Positions 46,595 through 58,080 of a stretch of 64,000 nucleotides of DNA are shown piece after piece. Numbering within the stretch: position 1 is the stretch's first letter; each line of letters opens with the position of its first letter. The position numbers and the translations under genes were made by a program. The stretch is from Hedera helix (Eukaryota > Streptophyta > Magnoliopsida > Apiales > Araliaceae): contig OX359269.1 of NCBI GenBank assembly GCA_947179155.2, forward strand, positions 49,830,524 through 49,894,523, read 5' to 3'. The notes beneath the pieces are model-generated. The model had not been told where the DNA came from and searched no databases. It saw nothing but the letters and a program-made list of their open reading frames with translations.

Positions 46595-49500
46595 TGTAAT
46601 AACCACAAATTTGTAAAGATTATTATTAATAGAAAATGAGAATGTTTAAAAATTAATTGTGCACAAATATGTGTTATGTGATGGGCCTTAACAATTCAAG
46701 TTAATTGAATTAGTTATGTAATAAATAAAAAATTAAAGTGATGATTATGGTGAGCTTAAATTATAATTAATTTAAGCCTATGTAATATGCCTTGTGTGGC
46801 ATAATGACTAAGATGGATTAATTAATTAATTAAATTAATTGTGAGAGGCATAAATAATTAAATGGACTAATGAAAATTAATATATGAGCCCAATATGAAT
46901 GTTACATAAAATAATGGGTTATGATTCAATGTGTTAGAAATTAAAGTCCATGTATGTATAGTTTGCTAGAATTTATCAATTAGCCCAATATATGAGATTG
47001 TTAGCCCAATGTTTGATTTAATTGTAAGAGCACTAAAAGAACTACTAATGATCCATGAATGTAGCCCAAGTTGGGTATTATAAATCCACTAGAAAGTCCA
47101 AATCATGATCCAATAAATTGACCCACATTAAGAGTCCATTTTCTAGAAGAATATACATATATATATATATATATACACACCAAAATTGCTGAGAATTAGT
47201 TTGTCATTTTGTGTTTGGAACTATGTGAGCACTATACTTATCTAGGAGCATGGTTAAACAAGAAGGTAACAATGTATATTTACCTAATCCACTTTTACCT
47301 TTGGTTAATAACTTGTTGGATGTATTTGTACATGTATTAATACATGTATGTATGCTTAAGACTTGTCTATAAATAGGACTTTTATAAATCATTTTTAAAG
47401 GTTACTTCCATTTACTAAGTATAGGAGAGTAAGAGAGAATGAGAGAAAAAAAGAAAATCTAGGAGGCACTCTTGTCATGTGGAGGTTCTAGCAAGTTTAA
47501 CAAAGAGAAGGAAGAAGTAAAGACTTATCTAAGATTCATCTTTAGGAAGAAAAGAGCTTTAAAGAGGTATAATCCTTTAACCATGAATTTTTTAAGTTAA
47601 AGTAGTTTAGCTTATAGATAGATTATGCATGCTTGATTGTGGGAGAATTTGTGCATGGAAATCATGGTGGATTCCGAAGATAAAAGGAATGATTTGTGAA
47701 TGAGAATATATGATTTGTATGTGGTCATGTGTGTTTTAGGTTTAAATGAACATGTATGCATATAAACTTAAACCCTAAGTGTATTACTTGAAAACATGTG
47801 ATTTGGTTAAAAATGAAATAAAATGTGTAAGCTACTTGCATGATCTAAAAATTGTATGTTGTAGATCTATGAGATACAAAAATATTTCAAGTGGAACGAA
47901 TAAAAACGAAACTAAAATGATCTTATGGTGAATTTTTGAAGAAATTGTGTTAAAATGAAAACCTTAAAAATTTAACTATATGTGTTGGTTTACAAATGTT
48001 GAAAAAAATGGTCAAGATCATAAAATGTTGTCAAAAGATAAATTTGTAAAGTGATAGTTCAAATGTTAACTTAATTGAATGAACAATGAACAAACATTGA
48101 ATAACTGAACAAAAGATGGAAAAATATACATATATATTAAAGGGGCCGCCGCAGCAGTATAACTTTCTGCCCAGCAGTTACTATTCCCAATCAAACCTGG
48201 TCGGACCAGGTTAAACCAAGTCGGGTTTAAAAAAATATAAGAAAACAAAAATAATACTATTTTAAACAAATAAAATAATAATTAAAATTTATTTTATTTG
48301 TGAATTAATTAAAATAATATTAAATAAATAAAATAATAATTAAAATTTATTTTATTTGTGAGTTAATTAAAATTATATTAAACAAATAAAATAATAATTA
48401 AAAATTATTTTATTTGTGAGTTAATTAAAATAATACTAAACAAATAAAATAATAATTAAAAATTATTTTATTTGTGAGTTAATTAAAATAATATTAAAGA
48501 TTATTTTAATTGTAGATTAATAATGCATGAACAATTAATGTAATATTAAAGAGACTTAAATAATTAAAATAATAATAAGTATTATTTTAATTGTGAATTA
48601 ATAAAGGGTAAACAATTGAAATAACATTAAGGATTATTTTAATTGTGAAGTAAAGAAGCATAAATAATTAAAATACGAGTAAAGACTACTCTAATTAGTG
48701 ATTAAACAAATAAAATAAGAACTTGAATTATTTTGTTGAATTATTTTATTTGTGGACTAATAAAGTGTAAACTAAGAAATAGTAATTGATTAATAAACAA
48801 ATAGAGTGAGGATACTTAAATTGTAAATAATTAAATGATGATTAAGGGGAACTAAATAAATAGAATAATACTAAATACTATTTTATTTGTGATGGTTAAA
48901 GAATGAATTAACAAAAGAAATGAGAGACAATAATATTTAGACAGATAATTTTATTTGAAATTATATGTGGCTCCTAGTTGTATAGAACTAGTGAGTCAAA
49001 ATGATTAGATCATTACGTGGAGGTTAATAGAGATTAACCATTAGATGAATATGTTGAATATAGGTTGTTCAGAAGATAAGAAGTCAAAGTCGGATAGAGT
49101 CGACGATTCAGGCAAGTACTTTAACTTGTACTTTTATTTCTCATACAAGTAGATTTAATTGACATAATAATTCATGTTCATTTATAATTGTGAAGATTAA
49201 ATTATAAACTCTGAAACATGATTTAAATCATCGTATTCTTGAACGATTATTCGAACCCTATTTGCGAACATTGAACGTATCAATTGTTCTTAATTGTGTT
49301 GAGAATACCGCCTATGTCACTTGTGTCAGCTAGACCAATAATAGGACTGATTGTTAACCAATCATGATTTTTTGTTTAAGCTATCTAAACCAGTTATCTT
49401 GGTGCGAACTCTTATAATATACTGAGATGAACTACTATTTTACGTTGGGGAACTGACACACGCACGAACAACATGTCTAAGTGTTATGCATAATATAAGG

Positions 49501-50212
49501 TACTCTAGGCGGATCACATATTGCACTTCGTTTATATTGTGAATTATCAGTGAAATACTGTCAATTCTAGCATGCGTTCATAGTCCATAGTGACCACTCA
49601 ATACAAAATATTCATTAACTTAGAAATATTGAATCTTTGATTCTAATTAAAAATCCTTTGGTCCATAGTGACTCTTCAGTACTAGAAATGATCAACTTTG
49701 AAACTATTGAGACTTACTCTCAATTATTTAATTCCTGAATTATTAATTGTTGTTATATTTCTTATGATTATAAAACCTTATGCATGAACGTTCACTTTAT
49801 TGCTATAAACTTGCTGAGCAAACTCGTTGCTCACTCTTGCTTCTTTTAAACATTACAATTAAGATTGAGCAACGCACCGGTTCGGAAAAAGATAAGGGCA
49901 AGGGCAAGGTTGTCGAATAGACTTATTGTAATGACATAAATGTTGTTATTTTATAAATGTATTAAGAATTATGTTAGAAATTATTATTTAAGTTGTGATA
50001 TGTATTAGTAACGATTGGAATACTTGGGACGCAAATATTTATGTTAAATCAATGTAAATATTTCTGTTATTCTACTGTGAGTTGTATAGATGTGATGTAT
50101 GAGTTGGATCGTGAAGCACCAAATTCGATATACAGGTATCTGAATTTAATGGCGTTGGGTTCGGCTAAGGCTTTCCTCAAAGTCTTCCGCCGACGAATCT
50201 TTGAGGCATGAC
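46595..50212 (+). mobile_element. Putative large solo LTR, Ty3/gypsy-like
   Basis: The sequence begins TGTAATAACCAC and could end GGCATGACA (50204-50212). It has no coding frames, carries AT-rich tandem repeats at 48.26-48.5 kb and has LTR-like words (TTCAGGCAAGTACTTTAAC near 49110, AACTCGTTGCTCACTC near 49822). Both flanks have GGTTCGG-type sequence, suggesting insertion into an older element. I found no matching 5-bp target duplication, so boundaries are tentative. Confidence 0.35.
48258..48500. repeat. Tandem repeat, about 60-bp unit, four copies
   Basis: Each unit contains AAATAAAATAATAATTAAAA, TTATTTTATTTGTGA and TTAATTAAAATAATA. Degenerate copies continue to about 48900. Confidence 0.85.
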
Positions 50213-50690
50213 ATTTTCGTGAAGAAAGAATGGAAGGAAAGTGTGATTCGGTAACAACTAACTACTAAATATGAAGACCGAAAGGGCATCTGTAAGTTCC
50301 TAAGCAGAAGACTTATGGAGGAAACATCTTATTGGGAAATTGTCGAGTGATTTGGACTGACAGCTAGAAGGGCGGGAGGGCTTCACCTACGGCAATGAAG
50401 GGGATTTCTGGTAATTGATTCAAAGTCACATGCCAAGCACATGACTACTTACCAGAGCATGCCACTCCTATAAATAGTCCTCTCATTTCAAGAAAAAAGG
50501 GCTTTTGATTCTCTCCATACAAAAAGGCTCTCTAAGAGTTCTGTCACGTGTTGCCTTGGTGATTGCCTACCCGTTCTTCTCTCGTCTATGAACCTTCGAT
50601 CATTCCTATACTCTTTATGAATTTCTCTACTCCTAAGCCAATTTGAAACCCTAATTCCCTAATTGACAAAGGTAAGATTCCCTTGCTTAT
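50213..50690 (+). other. Promoter-like, retroelement-derived stretch
   Basis: CTATAAATAG at about 50470-50479 is followed by a TC-rich leader and no long frame. It resembles the promoter part of an LTR or of a lost gene. Confidence 0.3.
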
Positions 50691-51610
50691 ACTTCGTAAA
50701 GTATTTAATTACCACAAAACAACAGTAGTGACTAAATAAAATAAAAATTAAACAATCAAGAAAAGCATGTCAATCATATTTTCCAGACTTGAAACTTCAA
50801 ATCACACAAGGTAGTATTTTTCGAACGACATTCACACTGAGATGAATATAGCACATTGATATGAATCATGTAAGAAAGGCACGTGTACAACAATCTCTTC
50901 GCTTGCCTAATAACAAAAATTACCATAATTCAACTCAACTACGCCTCAACTCTAAACTAGTTGGGGAACTCGAAAATGAAACACAAAAGATAATATTAAA
51001 ATTAAAATTAAGGAGAAAGGAGAGGACAGGTAAATAGATATATGGGGATTAAAACTTATCATAATTGCAATGCAAGAAAATAAAATAAAAGTACAAGGTT
51101 AAAAAAAATTAATGCTGAAACTTGTGAACACTATACCACAACTATATAAATACACTACCAATTGAAACTTACAAGAAGCAAATTGGCAACCCCAATTAAA
51201 CAAATATGTAGTTTTTGTAAGAAGCTGATTGCTAAATCCCAACACAAAATATGATGCCTAATTAAATGCCATTATCTATTAAAGCATAAGGAAGAAAAGT
51301 ACTTGGCTCTCAAACTTCAAGAAAATCTGGATCCAGCAAAATTAGTAGCAGATAGGAAGTCTAAAACGCATATGCTATTGTATATATAGAGCACCAATAT
51401 ACAAACCACGTACACACGAGCGACAGTTAGTTTAAAGTAACACAATCATTTTAATTGTAAATGAAATAAAAAAGCACATGCCCTTGACATCTACCAAGTA
51501 CCAACCATCAACAGATTCAAATTTGAAAACTTTTAAAATATCATCCTTAAGGGGGGAAAACACAAAATCAATCGCAAAGGGAAATATAAAAAGGAAGTGG
51601 TGAGATAAGA
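50691..51610. other. No gene seen
   Basis: Mixed-composition non-coding sequence. It may be intronic to the exon at 51611-51840. Confidence 0.35.
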
Positions 51611-51840
51611 GTATAAAAGACAAGAAATTTACCGGAAAAGTGGTCGAATATACAAAGTTGATCGGCTAAAATTAGGGTTTCTGTCGGAGGAAACGAGCTA
51701 CGGGGAGATCGAGGGGCATTTCAATTTCTAATTCGTCTGTGTACGTAAGCAAAGTTGCAGAGAGAAAGCTAAGATGAGAGATGCTGAGATAGTGGGTATG
51801 TCGGTTTCGCGCACTTGCACTGTGTTTCTGTGTTTTTAAG
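51611..51840 (-). other. Possible 5-prime exon with telo-box
   Basis: On the minus strand this has a CT-rich leader-like sequence, the telo-box word AAACCCTAATTTT and a plausible donor CCG followed by GTAAAT near 51635. It contains a 15-codon frame (MPLDLPVARFLRQKP). Telo-boxes are common in 5-prime regions of translation-related plant genes. It could be the 5-prime exon of the L6 gene or of a lost gene. Confidence 0.3.
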
Positions 51841-51884
51841 AGAATAAAAAAATTAGAAAACTTAATTTGATGAGAAAAGAACAA

Positions 51885-52640
51885 AAAATTATAAATAAAA
51901 AATTCGTATAGTTATTAAGTTTATAAAAAATAAAAATTAATAAAGAACTATTATGAATAACAATACAAAAAATACTATCAAAATAATTATATATTTTTAT
52001 ATTAATTTTATTGTGTTTATAATATAAATAGTATAATTAAAATTATAAGAAATTTATTTATATTATTTAGTTTTTCATCCAATATACTATTATAAAAGTT
52101 TGATAAGAAAAGTGTGTTAATTCTCTGTCTATTCCTATTTTTTTTCATTTATTAAAAAATTTAGTAACAAAATAATTGAATATAAACTTAAATTTTTTAT
52201 TTTTTTATTTTTTTTGTTTATTTTATTATTCAGTAACACAGTGTTATAGTAAGGTGACGTGATAGTTTAGTTCTTCTTTAAAGATAATAATCTCTAAAAA
52301 ATAACTTGATTATTCATAATTGTGTCATTTACATTTTAGATTGCATTTTAAGCCTCTATAATTTAGGTTAGTAAAATCTCCCTGCCTTAACTTCCGAATA
52401 TTTCACTAAAGCTTTGGATCAAAATTTAAAAATGAGTTAAATTATTTTTTTCTCGTTGAATTAAATACAAATTTATATACGTATCACTTAATTATTATTA
52501 TTTTTCATTCATATCATTAAATTATTAAATTTTTACAAAATTCGTTTACGGCTGTTAAAAATTAACGGCATACGTGACTCCACGCGAGCTGTTAATGGGA
52601 AGCTGAGTTGACAAAATTAAATATAAAATAACTATTTTTT
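51885..52640. other. Gene-free AT-rich stretch
   Basis: No coding region or recognisable element. Confidence 0.45.
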
Positions 52641-52846
52641 CATGTGATTTGCTCAAGCTTTTCTGGTCTTGAAATTGTCGCTCTTATTTCTCAACCCAAC
52701 CCAACCCAACCCCCTAAACTTCCAAAGAGAGAAATTTGGGAAATGGCTTTATCTAGAGAGAGAGAAATTATCAAAAAATCCTTCATCATTAAAACTCAAA
52801 CAAACAATCTCCTAAAAAAAATTCTACTCTATTTACTTCCTCTTTC

Positions 52847-52849
<3 letters not shown>

Positions 52850-52880
<31 letters not shown>
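52850..52880. repeat. TA dinucleotide array
   Basis: About 14 TA units just left of the retrotransposon insertion. Confidence 0.85.
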
Positions 52881-52884
<4 letters not shown>

Positions 52885-52966
52885 CAGTGGCGGAACCAGA
52901 AACAGTTTATAGGGGGGTCAAAATCTTTCAGTAAAAAAAATTATTTATCACTTCTCGTGAGATTTC

Positions 52967-52971
52967 AAATT
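52967..52971. repeat. Target site duplication, left
   Basis: AAATT directly abuts the TGTGAC end of the left LTR and is matched on the right at 63553-63557. Confidence 0.9.
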
Positions 52972-54167
52972 TGTGACGCCCCCAAATCTGAGCCCACACA
53001 GCCCAAACTTGAGTCGTCAAATACTACAACAAAATTATTACAACAAAGCACAACGTACAACAATACAGTGTATAATAATACACAACTAAGTCTTCACTAT
53101 TATTGCCACACTATTTTACAAAACGTGAAGACTATGATAACTATTCCTCGGACCCTCACTCCATTCCCCGGCTAGACCCTGTTATGTTTTCATCTCCTGT
53201 TGAAAAACAATGGAACAAAAGAAAGGGTGAGCTCAAATAGCCCAGTAAAGAATATCATGACTAAGATAATGACGAATAAATTATCATTAGTCTTCAACAG
53301 TTGAGTTCTTGATAGAATACAATAGACTACAAGGTTTATATCAAAAACTGCAGTTAAATTCTTAAACAACGTTCAGATCAATAATAGCAGCGGAATGAGT
53401 AATCTATTAGAAGAATAATGCAGACTATAATGTCCACTCGGTTCTCTTTTTAGGAAAAACATCATCAACTTTTATCATCTGAAATATCATTAGTCAAGAT
53501 AATACAAATTCACAGTTCCTGATCATAATCATGCACATCAACAGTTCATCTTTGTACTACGGGCCAAAGATATTCAATATAGCACCAACGGTCATGATTA
53601 TACCAGATTCAGCCTTTGGTCATAATCATACCAAACAACAGTTCATCTTTGCACTACGGGCCAAAGAGAACATTCACCACGTGCCATAAAAGACACCGAA
53701 CAGATGTATCGCCTTTAACCTATTATATCGCCTTTAACCTATCATCTGTTCAACAAATATATCACATCTGTGCCCCCGGCCACAGATATTCACAACAGCT
53801 TGATTTTTGGATGATTAGAATGATATAAATGATGAACAGAAGAAATAGGATAACAATAAGTATCGGAAGTTTACTTTGTACAGATTCAAATAATGTCCAA
53901 ATTGTCAACATGATGTGGAGTGAAATTTAAAAATGATATTCAAGATCCACAGTTCAGAATAACGGTTACAATTCAATAGAAAGGTTCACGTAAATAGGAA
54001 GGTTCAGTTGAAATAATGAAGTTCAACTATTATGGAACATATAATATTTTCAGGAATTATAGAAGCAATAGTTCCATAATAAATTTCGATTTAGGAGTAT
54101 GAAAGAAAATAATATCCCTTACCGTAGCAGGTTTGATTAACAAAAGGTGAAGGAAATTAATACAAAG

Positions 54168-54365
54168 GGTTATTCACCAACAGGCGGCAATCCGCTCCGT
54201 AAGGTTATTCCCACAATTTAATAGAATTTGAGTACAAAGAGTTATTCACCAAACAGGCGGCAATCCGCTCCGTAAGGTTATTCTCAGAGATTAATAATGA
54301 ATGAATACGAAAGGTTATTCACCAACAGGCGGCAATCCGCTCCGTAAGGTTATTCCCACAATTTA
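54168..54365. repeat. LTR tandem repeat A, three units of about 74 bp
   Basis: Each unit holds GGTTATTCACCAA(A)CAGG, GCGGCAATCCGCTCCGTAAG and GTTATTC. GCGGCAATCCGC within it is itself a short palindrome-like hairpin. A matching array is at 61883-62080. Confidence 0.85.
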
Positions 54366-54779
54366 ATACATGGAAATAAAAGGCACGTCTTATAAGTAAG
54401 GAAGAAACAATATTATTATCGAGAATCAAATAATGATAATCCCTTACCATAGTACGTTTGAATAATGGAAGATGAAAAAGATGGTATCCCTTACCGTAAC
54501 ACGTGACTGGATATTGATTTAAATGAGGTTGATTAACTTGAACAGTACACGTATACTTATAGATCTTCACAAATACTCAAGATGACTTAAGCACACTTAG
54601 AGAGAACTTTCACAAGAAGTATTTAGAGAGAGAAAGAAAGAACAAGTAAGGAAGTTTATGAAAAATCCTTAAGTTAAGGCTTCTATTTATAGCCAAAAAT
54701 CTTATCATTCATTTAATCTAAACCATTCATTTAAAGATCATCTTTTAATCTACACCATCCATTTCAAATATTATATTAT

Positions 54780-55029
54780 CTTTAATCTACACCATTCATT
54801 TCATATCACCTAATAATCACCTAACTTTATATTATAAACAAATCAATTTAATTATTCAACAATAATTCACACTTTAATCTACACCATTCATTTCATATCA
54901 CCTAATAATCACCTAACTTTATATTATAAACAAATCAATTCAATTATTCAACAATAATTCACACTTTAATCTACACCATTCATTTCATATCACCTAATAA
55001 TCACCTAACTTTATATTATAAACAAATAA
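54780..55029. repeat. LTR tandem repeat B, units of about 92 bp
   Basis: Three near-identical units contain TTTAATCTACACCATTCATT, ATCACCTAATAATCACCTAA and TATTATAAACAAAT. A matching array lies in the other LTR 7,715 bp to the right. Confidence 0.9.
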
Positions 55030-55833
55030 CTTTATCAATTCAATTATTATGACTAATTGTTATAAATACAGTATAGTTAGCTCTTAGATATCAAGTCAAT
55101 AAATTAATGAAATACAACTGTTTAAATAACATCATAATAGAGATAACAATAATGTAAAATAAAGCATACGTTACTGTGTAATGACAATTATTGATTCAAT
55201 AATGTGAATTACTGTGCATATGTTACTGTGACAATTATTAGGTTCAATAATTTTAAAAACAGTGCAACAACAATTATTGACTCAATGATATAAAATACAG
55301 TGTAATGACAATTATTAAATCAATAATGCAAAATACTGTGTAACAACAATTATTGAATTGATAATATAAAATATTATGCAGTGACAATTATCGATGAAAT
55401 GATGCGTAACAGTTACGGTGTCAATTATCAGACCAAAAATATGAGACACTATGCAATACCGTGTGTTACTGTAGAGTACCGAGTGCTACAGAAAATACCA
55501 ATAACTACCGTATGCTACTATTCTTTTATCACCGGTATTTTAACAGTTCCGTTGACTATTTTTATTTAAAAAGGTTATTTCTGTCGTTTTCTATATCCGA
55601 CAAATATTCCGTTGTGGGGTCCACCAATAATTTGTTATTTCGGCGCCGTCGGACCAAACGAATATTCCCTGACCAAACGAATATTCCCCGACAAAGCGAA
55701 TATTGTCCGACAAAATAAAATTTGCACATAACATCCTTAACTTTCAATTTTGTTAATTTAACCACTTACTGTTTCAAAAAAAAATATATATATGAAGAAA
55801 AATTAAATTTTGTATTTCATAAAATTCGGGGTC

Positions 55834-58080
55834 TTACAACCTCCCCTCCTTTTGAAATTTCGTCCCCGAAATTGACGTACCTGACATATCGAAAAGGTAA
55901 GGATACTTAGATTTCATCTCAGATTCTAGCTCCCAGGTCATTTCCTCAGTATCTTGGTTCCTCCATAAAACCTTAACTTGAGGTATAACCTTTGAGCGTA
56001 GGATCTGCTCCTTCTTATCCAGGATCTTAACAGGTACCTCCTCGTATGTTAAATCCTCTGCTATAACGTCTGGTTCTAACTCAATGACGTGGTTTGGGTC
56101 CTTCACATATTTACGTAACATAGATATATGAAAAACGTTATGGATGCGAGACATACTTGGTGGTAGGGCTAGTCTGTAGGCTACGGTTCCTATTCGATCG
56201 AGGATTTCAAATGGGCCAATAAATCGAGGGTTGAGCTTTCCTCTCTTTCCGAATCTCGTAACCCCTTTCCATGGAGAAACACGTAAGAATACATGATCTC
56301 CGACGTTGAAACTTTCGTCTCTCCGATGAAGATCAGCATAACTCTTTTGTCGTTCTTGTGCGGTCTGTATTCGTTGTCGGATCATTTGGATCTTTTCGGT
56401 CGTCAAGCGTACCAACTCGGGTCCCAACAATTTTGCTTCTCCTACCTCATTCCAACATATTGGAGAGCGACACTTCCTTCCATACAATGCCTCGAATGGA
56501 GCCATGCCTATGCTTGCTTGGTAACTGTTGTTGTAAGAAAATTCCACCAACGGCAAGTACTTATCCCAACTTCCTTTGAAGTCTAATACACAAAGTCTCA
56601 AAAGATCTTCGAGGGTCTGGATCGTCCTTTCCGATTGTCCGTCCGTTTGAGGATGGTATGCAGAACTAAAACGTAGTTCAGTGCCCAAAGCTTTTTGTAG
56701 ACTGATCCAAAAGCGTGAAGTGAATCTAGGATCTCGATCAGAAACTATGGAAACTGGCATGCCATGCAATCTCACGATCTCATTTATGTACATACCGGCA
56801 AGACGTTCAAGTGAAAAGTTTTCTCGTATAGGCAAGAAATGAGCAGATTTGGTCAATCTATCTACGATCACCCAAATTGCATCTAAGCCTTGAGAAACTT
56901 TTGGAAGACCCGTCACGAAGTCCATATTGATGTGTTCCCACTTCCATTCGGGAACTTCAAGTGATTGTAATGGACCTTTAGGAACTTGATGTTCTGCCTT
57001 GACACGTTGACAAGTTAGGCACCTTGAGATAAACTCCGCAATCTCTCTTTTCATATTGTTCCACCAAAATGTATGTCGAAGATCTCGATACATCTTGGTA
57101 CCTCCTGGGTGGATTGCAAACGGCGTGTTGTGTGCCTCCATCATGATTTTATGCTTTAATTCAGGATCGTTAGGAACACAGAGTCGAGAGTTGACTCGAA
57201 GTATTCCTTTCTCGTCGATTCTTGCTTCGGAAATGGCACCTTCTTGTACTTTCTTTATCATGTTTATCAGTTCCGGATCGGTAGCTTGAGCAGCTTTAAT
57301 TTTATCGATTAAAGTTGGTTCTACTCGCACGTGAGCAATCTTCGAGTGGGTCCCTGGTGTCTTTAGCTCTATCTCCATCTTTTGCAAGTCGTACAAAATA
57401 CACTTTTGTGTTGTCAGCAGTGCACTTGTACTTGCATAAGATTTTCTGCTCAAAGCGTCAGCTACAACGTTCGCCTTTCCCGGGTGATACTGGATTGTGT
57501 GGTCATAATCCTTTAACAGCTCAAGCCAACGTCGTTGTCGCATGTTGAGTTCCTTCTGGGTGAAGAAATACTTGAGACTTTTATGATCCGTATAGATATC
57601 CACTTTTTCTCCGTACAAGTAGTGTCTCCAGATCTTCAACGCGAAAACGACTGCTGCCAACTCTAGATCATGAGTAGGATAATTTTTCTCATAATCTTTG
57701 AGTTGTCGAGAGGCGTAGGCTATAACCTTTCCATGTTGCATAAGGACACAGCCTAGACCTTTGCCAGAAGCATCGCTGTAGATAACAAATTCTCCTGATC
57801 CTGATGGTATGGTCAGAACAGGAGCTGAAACCAGTCTCTTCTTGAGTTCTTGGAAACTTTTCTCGCATTCCTCGCTCCATATGAATTTTGTGCTTTTCCG
57901 AGTAAGCTGCGTTAATGGAGTGGCGATTCGAGAAAATCCTTCTACGAATCTCCGATAATAACCAGCTAGACCCAGAAAACTTCGGACTTCGGTTACTGTT
58001 TTGGGTTGTTCCCAATTTAGTACCGTTTCAATCTTCGCAGGATCGACTGATATTCCTTGACTAGAAATCACATGCCCAAG
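55834..58080 (-). CDS. Pol, second part: RNase H, integrase, chromodomain-like end
   Basis: The frame is open from 58116 to 55834, but genuine pol sequence starts near 58075 with HVISSQGISVDP, the connection after reverse transcriptase. RNase H follows (YSDASGKGLGCVLMQ, THDLELAAVVFALK, YTDHKSLKYFF). Next come the integrase zinc-binding HHCC region (HPGGTKMYRDLRHTFWW, RCLTCQRVK) and the catalytic core (HINMDFVTGLP, IVSDRDPRFTS, AYHPQTDGQSERTIQ) with the DDE aspartates and glutamate present. The C-terminal GPFEILDRIGTVAYRLALP leads to a chromodomain-like end (VKVLWRNQDTEEMTWELE). In the intact element this would be fused to the upstream frame; a 7-bp duplication separates them. Confidence 0.92.
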   Translation of the reverse strand, partial: LGHVISSQGISVDPAKIETVLNWEQPKTVTEVRSFLGLAGYYRRFVEGFSRIATPLTQLTRKSTKFIWSEECEKSFQELKKRLVSAPVLTIPSGSGEFVIYSDASGKGLGCVLMQHGKVIAYASRQLKDYEKNYPTHDLELAAVVFALKIWRHYLYGEKVDIYTDHKSLKYFFTQKELNMRQRRWLELLKDYDHTIQYHPGKANVVADALSRKSYASTSALLTTQKCILYDLQKMEIELKTPGTHSKIAHVRVEPTLIDKIKAAQATDPELINMIKKVQEGAISEARIDEKGILRVNSRLCVPNDPELKHKIMMEAHNTPFAIHPGGTKMYRDLRHTFWWNNMKREIAEFISRCLTCQRVKAEHQVPKGPLQSLEVPEWKWEHINMDFVTGLPKVSQGLDAIWVIVDRLTKSAHFLPIRENFSLERLAGMYINEIVRLHGMPVSIVSDRDPRFTSRFWISLQKALGTELRFSSAYHPQTDGQSERTIQTLEDLLRLCVLDFKGSWDKYLPLVEFSYNNSYQASIGMAPFEALYGRKCRSPICWNEVGEAKLLGPELVRLTTEKIQMIRQRIQTAQERQKSYADLHRRDESFNVGDHVFLRVSPWKGVTRFGKRGKLNPRFIGPFEILDRIGTVAYRLALPPSMSRIHNVFHISMLRKYVKDPNHVIELEPDVIAEDLTYEEVPVKILDKKEQILRSKVIPQVKVLWRNQDTEEMTWELESEMKSKYPYLFDMSGTSISGTKFQKEGRL
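55839..55853 (-). other. Polypurine tract
   Basis: Minus-strand AAAAGGAGGGGAGGT directly adjoins the 3-prime LTR, where plus-strand DNA synthesis of the element would be primed. Confidence 0.8.

Larger units (their letters stand above)
52972..55838 (-). repeat. 3-prime LTR of the retrotransposon
   Basis: Length is 2,867 bp, from TGTGACGCCCCCAAATC to GGGGTCTTACA in plus-strand reading. On the minus strand GGCTATAAATAG at about 54692-54703 is a good TATA box for element transcription. Several tandem-repeat arrays lie inside. Confidence 0.95.

Noticed and set aside
48258..48500. The regularly spaced 60-bp repeats as a CRISPR-like array
   Set aside because: Units are contiguous AT-rich tandem repeats without unique spacers, in a plant retroelement-like context.
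53616..53828. Short frames inside the LTRs (also at 61331-61543 and several others duplicated at +7,715)
   Set aside because: They are duplicated only because the LTRs are, lie in non-coding LTR sequence and have no motifs.
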